This document shows positions 1 through 5,028 of a stretch of 5,028 nucleotides of DNA, piece after piece. Numbering within the stretch: position 1 is the first letter of the stretch; each line of letters starts with the position of its first letter. The DNA comes from Paracoccaceae bacterium (GTDB taxonomy: Bacteria; Pseudomonadota; Alphaproteobacteria; Rhodobacterales; Rhodobacteraceae): assembly GCA_007128995.1 (NCBI GenBank), contig SKWJ01000463.1:1-5028 (forward strand). The letters are read 5' to 3'. Below the pieces are notes generated by a model, which was given only the letters and a program-made list of their open reading frames with translations, was not told the origin of the DNA and searched no databases. The translations under genes were made by a program, and so were the position numbers.

Positions 1-355
1 CCGAGGCCAGCAGCTTTGCGACCTCCTCCACGCTGAGGACCACCGGCAGCTTCCGCGGCTGGCGGTGGAACTGCATGTAGCGTTTCATCTCCTCGCGTCC
101 GCAGGTGACGCCGAAGAAGAAACGCAGCGAGATGATGCGCACGTTGAACGTGCTGGCCGAGGTCCCGACCTTGACCATGTGCAGCTGCCAGGCGCGCAGG
201 TCGTCGGGCGTGGCGGTATCCGGAGACCGCCCGAGGAAGGCGGCAAACATCTTCACATTGCGGATGTGCGCCTTCTGGGTCTTCTCGCCCAGGCCCCGGA
301 TATCCATATCCTCGATCATCCGCTGGCGCAGCGGGGTGGTCCTTTCGTCCTTCAT
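1..355 (-). CDS. Tyrosine recombinase/integrase of the IS91-associated type, N-terminal part
   Basis: Reading the minus strand from an ATG at 355-353 gives 118 uninterrupted residues running off the left edge. The start (MKDERTTPLRQRMIEDM), the middle (GEKTQKAHIRNVKMFAAFLG, residues 23-42) and the end (QPRKLPVVLSVEEVAKLLAS, residues 99-118) have the layout of small site-specific integrases. Residues about 8-95 form the helical SAM-like core-binding domain that grips DNA. The RKLPVVLSVEEV segment is the usual junction into the catalytic domain, whose R-H-R-Y residues lie outside the window. Integrases of this type are commonly the gene before an IS91-family transposase, so that gene may follow to the left. 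The start is supported by a consensus AGGAGG five bases upstream. Family members are about 300 aa, so roughly a third is visible. The class is fairly certain; the IS91 association comes from recalled family resemblance. Confidence 0.85.
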   Translation of the reverse strand, partial: MKDERTTPLRQRMIEDMDIRGLGEKTQKAHIRNVKMFAAFLGRSPDTATPDDLRAWQLHMVKVGTSASTFNVRIISLRFFFGVTCGREEMKRYMQFHRQPRKLPVVLSVEEVAKLLAS

Positions 356-360
356 CGGAA

Positions 361-366
361 CCTCCT
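361..366 (-). promoter_or_regulatory. Ribosome binding site of the integrase
   Basis: The minus strand reads AGGAGG here, five bases before the ATG at 355. This is a full consensus Shine-Dalgarno sequence and decides the start. Its first half (364-366) is also part of the outer stem of the adjoining hairpin, so access by ribosomes may depend on RNA folding. Confidence 0.8.
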
Positions 367-407
367 GTCTGACGATTGGAAGGGCCCCAATCGTCAGCCC
401 AGACAGG
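364..407 (-). promoter_or_regulatory. Long stem-loop over the integrase leader
   Basis: CCTGTCT-GACGATTGG (364-379) is complementary to CCAATCGTC (387-395) and AGACAGG (401-407). That gives 16 base pairs with a five-base bulge (396-400) and a seven-base loop (380-386). The inner 11-bp arms, CTGACGATTGG and CCAATCGTCAG, are an exact inverted repeat on their own. In the integrase transcript the structure would precede the start codon and pair part of the AGGAGG. It could be a translational block against readthrough mRNA, an IS91-type terminal hairpin, or both. There is no following T-tract on either strand, so a Rho-independent terminator is unlikely. Confidence 0.65.
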
Positions 408-528
408 CCTCACACATAGAAGAACGATCGAACGGACGCGAAACGCCAGCCACAGGCGCCAGTGCCGCGGAGCGGCTTAGTCCCCCCGCCCTTGTGAGCC
501 GCATTGGGACCCCGGCACCGCAATTTTC

Positions 529-550
529 GATGTGCACAATTGTGCCCATC
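529..550. promoter_or_regulatory. Near-perfect 22-bp palindrome, operator-like
   Basis: The core GCACAATTGTGC (534-545) is a perfect 12-bp palindrome. One mismatched pair further out (533/546), the symmetry resumes with GATG (529-532) and CATC (547-550). It lies 30 bp upstream of the GTG start at 580. A dyad of this length and position is typical of a binding site for a dimeric repressor or activator, but no regulator gene is visible and I do not recognise the sequence as a known operator. Confidence 0.4.
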
Positions 551-559
551 TTCATGCAT

Positions 560-598
560 GACGAGCGGCGGAGGCTTGTGTGAAGATGAGCGGCGGAG
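560..598 (+). repeat. Short direct repeat around the first gene start
   Basis: GACGAGCGGCGGAG (560-573) recurs as GATGAGCGGCGGAG (585-598), 13 of 14 bases identical, offset by 25 bp. The first copy provides the GGAGG ribosome binding site, and the second covers the first codons of the 61-residue ORF. It may be a local duplication; with so few bases, chance in GC-rich sequence is possible. Confidence 0.4.
570..574 (+). promoter_or_regulatory. Ribosome binding site of the 61-residue ORF
   Basis: GGAGG lies five bases before the GTG at 580 and eleven before the ATG at 586, so it favours the GTG start. It is the best Shine-Dalgarno sequence on the plus strand of the cluster, as expected for the first gene of a transcription unit. 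Confidence 0.55.
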
Positions 599-765
599 AG
601 CAGGGACGCCCTCGCCTGTTTGACATCGTGAATACCCTGAGCTGGCTTGGCGATCGCCGCGATCGCCACTGCAGATGCCGGGTTCGCAAGGCGTATCTTC
701 CGGCCTACAAGGCGCTGGCAATGCTGGGCGTGCGGCCTGGCTCGTGGGATTTCGTTGGGAACTGA
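580..765 (+). CDS. Small basic hypothetical protein (61 aa), first gene of the cluster
   Basis: I do not recognise this protein. The ORF starts at GTG (ATG is the third codon), has a well-placed GGAGG and ends with TGA at 763-765. The product is rich in Arg/Lys, with a central basic stretch (GDRRDRHCRCRVRK, residues 24-37) containing two cysteines in a C-x-C arrangement. A short helical-looking C-terminus (YLPAYKALAMLGVRPGSWDF) follows. No signal peptide or membrane segment is seen. Support for a real gene comes from the ribosome binding site, G/C-rich third codon positions and the same-frame 3-bp junction with the next ORF. Against it are its small size and lack of a known family. It could be a nucleic-acid-binding accessory protein; that is a guess from charge alone. 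Confidence 0.5.
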   Translation: MKMSGGEQGRPRLFDIVNTLSWLGDRRDRHCRCRVRKAYLPAYKALAMLGVRPGSWDFVGN

Positions 766-768
766 ACG

Positions 769-1029
769 ATGGCGAAGAAGGACATCGACACGCAGGTCTT
801 CGCAGGCCAGCTCGTGGCGCAGAACATGCTTATCCAGGTTCTGATGGGTCAGCTCGTGCTGAGCGCGCCGGATCGGGGCATGGCGGTGCGCGACGCACTG
901 GTCCAAGGCACGCAAGCGATCCGGTCGAACCCGAACATGACGGAGACCGAGAAGTTCGGCGCAGTGAAAACCCTGGATGATGCTCTTGACACTCTGGACC
1001 GGATTGCGGCCGGCGTGCGCGGGGCCTGA
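769..1029 (+). CDS. Small helical hypothetical protein (86 aa)
   Basis: The ORF begins at ATG 769, one codon after the previous TGA, and ends at TGA 1027-1029. A weak GGGA at 757-760 is eight bases upstream, so translation is probably coupled to the first ORF. The product looks entirely alpha-helical. Residues about 8-33 (VFAGQLVAQNMLIQVLMGQL and on) form a hydrophobic, Gln-containing helix, followed by a charged region (residues 52-73) and a second amphipathic helix (KTLDDALDTLDRIAAGV, residues 67-83). Neither helix is a clear membrane span. It suits a small oligomerising or partner-binding protein. I do not recognise a family. The clean ATG start, sensible codon use and tight packing between neighbours make a real gene likely. 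Confidence 0.72.
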   Translation: MAKKDIDTQVFAGQLVAQNMLIQVLMGQLVLSAPDRGMAVRDALVQGTQAIRSNPNMTETEKFGAVKTLDDALDTLDRIAAGVRGA

Positions 1030-1032
1030 GAG

Positions 1033-2079
1033 TTGGCATTCCGCTTTTGGCGCCGCGTCAGCCTCGCCCCTGGGGTCACACTGAACCTGTCGAAGTCGAC
1101 CGCGTCGCTCTCCTTCGGCCCCCGAGGCGCGAAGTACACCATCAGCCCGCGTGGCAACCGGATAACGGCTGGGCTGCCGGGAACGGGGCTTTTCTACACT
1201 GTCCATGATCGTAAGCGTGCCCGGCGCGGCGGACCTGCACCTGCACGGGCGGTGCAGCGGCGTGACCGGCTGACGCTTGGCTTCTTCCAGCGGCTGTTTA
1301 CGCCAGGGGCAGAGAGGAACTTCATCGACGGCCTGCGTGCACTGAACGGGGGCGATCAGGATGCCGCGCTGGCGGCCCTGGAGCATGCCGGCAGCTTGCC
1401 GGATGCTTCCTGGATGGCCGGCATGATCCGGTTGCGCCGCGAGGTGTTTGATCGCGTAACGGTGCATTTTCAGACGGCGCTGGGAGGGCTGGAGAACCTG
1501 GGGGCGCTGTTTGCGAAGTACGAGATCGTGGCCCAGGCCAGCTTGCCCATCACGAAGGACATCTTCGCGCATGTCCTTCCGCGCGAACGCGGCACGCTGC
1601 TAGCGCTTGTTGAGATCGCGCAAATCGAGGGCCGCCACTTGGACGCCATGGCTCATCTGGAACGGCTTCTCGAGCTGGATGCGACCGATCCGGTGGTGCG
1701 TCTGTCCTTTGCCGAACTCGCGCTGGTCATGCCGGATGACCGGAAGCTGCTGGAGCGGGTCGTAACTCTGACTGCGGGCGACGCCAACGAAACGCCGGTC
1801 GACACCGCCATCCTCTACTGCCGCGCAGAGGCGCTGGCGGCGCTGGGCTTGCCAGATGCTGCGATCACGGTACTGACCCTGGCGAACCGCCGCCGCAAGG
1901 ACAGGCCCAAGGGGTTGATGCTGCAGATTCGATACGCGCGGGCGCTGCTCTACGCCCAGGTCGGCCGCAAGGCGCAGGGGAGGAGGGAACTGGAGCGGGT
2001 CTATGCGGAGGATCCCGCCTTTGAGGATGTGCGCGCACGGCTGGAGTTCGACGACGTGGCGGCATCGCCTCACTCATAG
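1033..2079 (+). CDS. DUF4236 domain protein with C-terminal TPR-like repeats (348 aa)
   Basis: Residues 1-55 match the DUF4236 family pattern: MAFRFWRR at the start, PGVTLNLSKS (13-22), LSFGPRGAKYTISPRG (26-41) and TAGLPGTGLFYT (45-56). The domain is a small glycine-rich beta unit of unknown function, usually at the extreme N-terminus. This supports the TTG at 1033 as the true start despite a weak ribosome binding site, because DUF4236 proteins typically open with M(G/A)FRF. A basic linker follows (residues 58-80). Residues about 90-340 are helical with TPR-like pairs, clearest near 187-220 (IEGRHLDAMAHLERLLELDATDP), 257-286 and 298-331 (ARALLYAQVGRKAQGRRELERVYAEDPAF). TPR arrays mediate protein-protein contacts, so a scaffold role is plausible. 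No signal peptide or transmembrane helix is seen. Its start lies three bases after the previous stop, suggesting translational coupling. Confidence 0.85.
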   Translation: MAFRFWRRVSLAPGVTLNLSKSTASLSFGPRGAKYTISPRGNRITAGLPGTGLFYTVHDRKRARRGGPAPARAVQRRDRLTLGFFQRLFTPGAERNFIDGLRALNGGDQDAALAALEHAGSLPDASWMAGMIRLRREVFDRVTVHFQTALGGLENLGALFAKYEIVAQASLPITKDIFAHVLPRERGTLLALVEIAQIEGRHLDAMAHLERLLELDATDPVVRLSFAELALVMPDDRKLLERVVTLTAGDANETPVDTAILYCRAEALAALGLPDAAITVLTLANRRRKDRPKGLMLQIRYARALLYAQVGRKAQGRRELERVYAEDPAFEDVRARLEFDDVAASPHS

Positions 2080-2129
2080 CGTTTCAACAAAGTTGCACCT
2101 TGGTCCACGGGAGAGAAAATTGCGCAATC
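2080..2129 (+). promoter_or_regulatory. Leader of the helicase gene
   Basis: This 50-bp gap holds a purine-rich GGGAGAG (2109-2115), a rather distant ribosome binding site 14 bases from the ATG at 2130. An 8-bp palindrome TTGCGCAA (2120-2127) follows directly before the start. CTTGGTCC (2099-2106) is complementary to GGACCAAG (2143-2150) inside the gene, so a long-looped hairpin could enclose both the ribosome binding site and the start codon. No promoter or terminator is evident, and readthrough transcription from the preceding gene is likely. Confidence 0.4.
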
Positions 2130-5028
2130 ATGAAGCTTGAGCGGACCAAGTTCGCCAGTGTCGTTCTGCCCCTTCTTGGCAAGGGGTCGCGCGGTCTGAG
2201 CATGGACGACGACGGCATTTCGATCCTTGGCCGGCAGGACCGCCGTCTCGGTTTCCATGAGATCGCGGACGGCGCGCATGTCGAGAAGGGCTTTCTCTTC
2301 TCAGCACTCGCGTTGCCGCTCGCAGACGGATCGAATGTCAGCATCCTCGGTGTCCACCCCACCAAGGCGGAGGTCTTCCTGTCCGCGATCAATGACGCAA
2401 GGCATGCTGTGATCGCCAAGCAGATCGCGGCCCATGCTGCAGAGATCGGCATGCTGCTTCAGGTATTGTCCAGACTGGACACGCCTCGTCGATACCCGGC
2501 CGCTTGCCTGCTGGCACCGTTTCTCGATCGTACCCGGAGCCTCTTCAGCGCCATCCCAGCTGATCCACCCGAAGATGCGGTCAGCGCAGGGCAGGCGTTT
2601 TCGATCAAGCGGCTCTCCGAGTTCCATCGTGATCCGGCCCGCGTGCGAGACGGCGCGATTGCCCGCTTCGTCGAGGCAGAATTAAGCGAGATGTGTGCCT
2701 TCTTCGACCAGATCGAATCCCAGCCATTGACCCCCGAGCAGCGCCGCGCGGTCGTGACGGACGAGGATGCGACGCTCGTGCTGGCGGGGGCGGGCTCGGG
2801 CAAGACCAGTGTGATCACAGTGAAGGCGGCTTACCTGATCGAACGCGGTGTCCGGCAGCCCGGTGAGATCCTCCTGATGGCGTTCGGCAAGGACGCGGCA
2901 GCCGAAATGGCCGAACGCATCGAGCAGCGTTGCGGCGTGCCAGTGGCGGCCAAAACGTTTCATGCGCTCGCGTATGGGATCATTGGGGAGGTCGAGGGTG
3001 AAGCACCGGCTCTTGCTGCGCACGCCTCAGATGATGCGCAGTTCTTTGCCCTGTTGCGGGAGATCCTGCTCGACGTTGCGTCACGCCCAGGCGAGGTCGT
3101 CGGCCTGCTGATCCAATGGTTTGCCGAGTTCTTCCGCCCAGAGCGCAGCGAGTGGGATTTCGCCAACCAGCATGAATACTTCAGCTACGTCGAGGAACAG
3201 GAGCTTCGAACACTCCAAGGCGAGTTGGTTCGCAGCTTCGAGGAGCTGCAGATCGCCAACTGGCTCTATCTCAACGGCATCGCCTATTCCTATGAGCCGC
3301 TCTATGAGCACCCGTTGCCGAAGACCGGCCGCGGGGCCTATACTCCGGATTTCCGGCTGACGGGGAGTGGCGTCTACATTGAGCATTTCGGCGTCCGCAG
3401 GGTGCAGGGACGAGGCGGCACCACGCGCCTGACGACCGCACCCCACATCGATCGGGATAGCTATCTCGAAGGTATGGCGTGGAAGCGGAAGGTCCACGCA
3501 GAGCATGGAACGACGTTGATCGAGACCTTCAGCTATGAACGTGTCGAAGGGTGTCTGACCAGCGCGCTGGCCCGGAAACTTGAGCACTTTGTGACCTCGC
3601 GGCCGCTACCGCCGGAGCAGGTCTTCGAGAGGCTGAACGAGCTGGGTCAGATCGACGTCTTCACCCAGACCCTCGGGACCTTCCTGCGGCATTACAAGGG
3701 GTCGGGCCGCTCGATCGAGGACTGCCGCAAGCGGGCTGGAGTGCATAGTCAATCAACACGCGGTGTTGCATTCCTCGCGATATTCGAGCCGGTCTTCGCC
3801 GAGTACGAGCGGCGCCTCGGGACGCGGATCGATTTCGAGGACATGATCAGCCGGGCGACGGACCATGTGCGATCGGGGCGCTATGAGAGCCCCTACCGCC
3901 ATCTCCTTGTCGACGAGTTCCAGGACATCTCTCAGGGCCGTGCCGACTTGCTCCAAGCGCTCAAGGCGCAGCATCAGGACGCCCGCATCTTCGCGGTCGG
4001 GGACGATTGGCAATCGATCTACCGGTTCACGGGATCCGACATCCGGCTCATGAGGGATTTCGGGGCTGAGTTTGGAGGCCGCTTCGACGGCGCCTCCGGG
4101 ATCCATCGGACCGTCGATCTCGGGCGGACCTTTCGCAGCGTCGACCGGATCGCTCTGCCCGCGCGCCGGTTCGTGCTGAAGAACCAATCTCAGATCACCA
4201 AGGAGGTCATCCCCGCGGGAACCGCGACGGCGCCTGCCATCCGGATTGCCTATGCGGACCGAAAGCAGACTGCGGGAGCCCTCGGGGAAATTTTGGCCGG
4301 CATTCGCGCGATCATGATCGCGGATGGGGCGAAGACCGCATCGGTCCTCCTCGTCGGCCGTTACCGGCATCTGCGGCCACAGAACCTGCCGACGCTGACA
4401 AGAGAGCATCCCGGTCTCACGATCAGCTTCAAGACCATCCATGCCTCCAAAGGGCTCCAGGCTGATCATGTCGTCATCCTCGGCGCGGAAACCGGGCGGT
4501 TCGGGTTTCCCGCGGAGATCGTGGATGATCCCATCCTGGACCTCGTGCTGCCAGAGCCGGAGAAGTACCACCACGCTGAGGAACGCCGGGTGTTCTATGT
4601 TGCGCTGACCAGAGCGCGCAAGACGGTCACTGTCCTGGCATCCCGCGAGAAGCCATCGCCTTTTGCGCGGGAGTTGGTCGAGGAGGCAGAGTATGGCGCC
4701 ATCGAACTCGGCAAATCGGATGCGACGGTCGCTCATCGTTGCCCCAGCTGCGGTGGCCGTCTCAGCCTTCAGAAATCAGCAAAGGGCAGGGTCTGCTTTG
4801 TCTGTGAACACAGGTTTCACTGTGGCACGTCGCTTCCTGCATGCCCCACCTGCCACAGCGATCTGCCGGTGCGCCGGCCAGCCGAACCGGACGTCGTCGT
4901 CTGCAGCTGCGGTAGCCGGCAGCCAACCTGTCCCGAGTGCGAACATGGCTGGCTTGTTGAACGCAAGGGACGGTTTGGCCGCTTCCTCGGCTGCGTGGAG
5001 TACCCTGCCTGCAAAGCACAGAGACGTA
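2130..5028 (+). CDS. HelD/UvrD-type SF1A DNA helicase with nuclease-like insert and zinc ribbons, 3' end missing
   Basis: An ATP-dependent DNA translocase of the helicase IV class. The frame is open for 966 codons and leaves the window. Residues 1-200 resemble the N-terminal region of E. coli HelD. Core motifs: Q motif LTPEQ (200-204); Walker A AGAGSGKT (219-226, Lys225); TFHALA (276-281); Walker B DEFQD (595-599); GDDWQSIYRF (624-633); TFRS (667-670); TIHASKG (769-775); YVALTRAR (823-830). Between TFHALA and DEFQD lies an extra domain (about 365-470) with Glu372, PDF (406-408, Asp407), YIEHFG (416-421, Glu418) and WKRK (451-454), a PD-(D/E)XK nuclease pattern. The C-terminus has C-x2-C pairs at 871/874, 889/892, 905/908 and 934/937, a C-x-C at 925/927, and Cys955 and Cys961; the last group fits a topoisomerase IA finger. 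E. coli HelD (684 aa) lacks the insert and fingers. ATG 2130 is preferred; an in-frame TTG at 2100 has no clear ribosome binding site. Confidence 0.92.
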   Translation, partial: MKLERTKFASVVLPLLGKGSRGLSMDDDGISILGRQDRRLGFHEIADGAHVEKGFLFSALALPLADGSNVSILGVHPTKAEVFLSAINDARHAVIAKQIAAHAAEIGMLLQVLSRLDTPRRYPAACLLAPFLDRTRSLFSAIPADPPEDAVSAGQAFSIKRLSEFHRDPARVRDGAIARFVEAELSEMCAFFDQIESQPLTPEQRRAVVTDEDATLVLAGAGSGKTSVITVKAAYLIERGVRQPGEILLMAFGKDAAAEMAERIEQRCGVPVAAKTFHALAYGIIGEVEGEAPALAAHASDDAQFFALLREILLDVASRPGEVVGLLIQWFAEFFRPERSEWDFANQHEYFSYVEEQELRTLQGELVRSFEELQIANWLYLNGIAYSYEPLYEHPLPKTGRGAYTPDFRLTGSGVYIEHFGVRRVQGRGGTTRLTTAPHIDRDSYLEGMAWKRKVHAEHGTTLIETFSYERVEGCLTSALARKLEHFVTSRPLPPEQVFERLNELGQIDVFTQTLGTFLRHYKGSGRSIEDCRKRAGVHSQSTRGVAFLAIFEPVFAEYERRLGTRIDFEDMISRATDHVRSGRYESPYRHLLVDEFQDISQGRADLLQALKAQHQDARIFAVGDDWQSIYRFTGSDIRLMRDFGAEFGGRFDGASGIHRTVDLGRTFRSVDRIALPARRFVLKNQSQITKEVIPAGTATAPAIRIAYADRKQTAGALGEILAGIRAIMIADGAKTASVLLVGRYRHLRPQNLPTLTREHPGLTISFKTIHASKGLQADHVVILGAETGRFGFPAEIVDDPILDLVLPEPEKYHHAEERRVFYVALTRARKTVTVLASREKPSPFARELVEEAEYGAIELGKSDATVAHRCPSCGGRLSLQKSAKGRVCFVCEHRFHCGTSLPACPTCHSDLPVRRPAEPDVVVCSCGSRQPTCPECEHGWLVERKGRFGRFLGCVEYPACKAQRR

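Larger units (their letters stand above)
1..410 (-). mobile_element. Edge of a probable IS91-like element (partial)
   Basis: The integrase fragment reads away to the left, and the strong inverted repeat at 364-407 lies just outside its start, where an element terminus would be expected. IS91-family elements lack classical terminal inverted repeats and target duplications but do have hairpins near their ends. The right boundary given here is therefore only the outer foot of the hairpin, not a demonstrated junction. No transposase is visible. An alternative is a stand-alone integrase of a genomic island, or a decayed remnant of an element. Confidence 0.4.
408..579. other. Divergent intergenic spacer, no gene seen
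   Basis: This stretch separates the left-going integrase from the right-going gene cluster and should carry the promoters for at least the latter. I could not find a convincing -35/-10 pair on either strand. It holds a small GCCGC-GGA-GCGGC hairpin (464-476), a GC-rich tract, the palindrome at 529-550 and one copy of a direct repeat (560-573). ORFs crossing it on both strands have no recognisable protein character and appear to be chance open frames of GC-rich DNA. Confidence 0.5.

Noticed and set aside
464..476. GCCGC-GGA-GCGGC hairpin as a terminator
   Set aside because: The five-base stem has a three-base loop and is not followed by a T-tract on either strand.
65..583. A 172-codon open frame on the plus strand
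   Set aside because: Its first half is antisense to the integrase and the remainder crosses the hairpin and spacer. The translated sequence shows no domain and no suitable ribosome binding site was seen.
558..623. A 21-codon upstream ORF overlapping the 61-residue ORF
   Set aside because: It has an ATG but no ribosome binding site, and its peptide has no features. It is open only over a short distance, as expected by chance.
649..667. Tandem GATCGCC units including the palindrome GGCGATCGCC
   Set aside because: They are explained by the coding sequence for GDRRDR in the 61-residue ORF, and such GATCGC words are common in GC-rich genomes.
394..1572. A 392-codon open frame on the minus strand
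   Set aside because: It lies antisense to the 86-residue and DUF4236 genes and crosses the intergenic palindrome. Its product is a low-order Arg/His/Gln/Ala-rich sequence without domains, typical of a shadow frame in GC-rich DNA.
2085..2095. CAAC-AAA-GTTG as a terminator after the DUF4236 gene
   Set aside because: The stem has only four pairs and no T-run follows, so it is unlikely to end transcription before the helicase gene.
3753..4736. A 327-codon open frame on the minus strand
   Set aside because: It is antisense to the helicase motifs DEFQD to YVALTRAR, which are unmistakable on the plus strand, and has no recognisable protein features.
1..5028. CRISPR array, tRNA or rRNA genes
   Set aside because: No regularly spaced repeats and no tRNA- or rRNA-like segments were seen on reading both strands.

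Overview
The window reads as GC-rich (about 60-65% by eye) proteobacterial DNA. The style of the integrase and the G/C-ending codon use suggest an alphaproteobacterium, perhaps of the Rhodobacterales or Rhizobiales; this is inference, since no marker gene is present. It looks like accessory rather than housekeeping sequence: the edge of a mobile element, then a run of poorly characterised genes on the opposite strand.

Layout. (1) Positions 1-355, minus strand: the N-terminal 118 residues of a tyrosine recombinase of the kind that accompanies IS91-type transposases; its catalytic part lies off the left edge. A strong stem-loop (364-407) sits directly over its ribosome binding site. (2) Positions 356-579: a divergent spacer holding that stem-loop, a near-perfect 22-bp palindrome (529-550) and a short direct repeat; no convincing gene was seen in it. 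(3) Positions 580-2079, plus strand: three tightly packed ORFs (61, 86 and 348 aa), all in the same reading frame, each separated from the next by TGA, one spacer codon and a start codon. The third begins with a DUF4236 domain and continues as a TPR-like helical repeat protein. (4) From 2130 to the right edge, plus strand: at least 966 codons, open at the window end, encoding a large superfamily 1A helicase of the helicase IV (HelD)/UvrD type. It carries a probable PD-(D/E)XK nuclease-like insertion and a C-terminal array of cysteine zinc ribbons ending in a topoisomerase IA-type finger. This is the best-defined gene in the window.

How they may work together. The four plus-strand genes are co-directional, with gaps of 3, 3 and 50 bp, and could form one transcription unit driven from the 408-579 spacer. 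The helicase is a DNA-processing enzyme; the DUF4236/TPR protein and the two small proteins have no known activity. A gene set of small unknowns, a TPR scaffold and a nuclease-helicase beside a transposable element is compatible with a genome-defence or mobile-element function, but nothing in the sequence proves it. Such a link would rest on finding the same four genes together in unrelated genomes.
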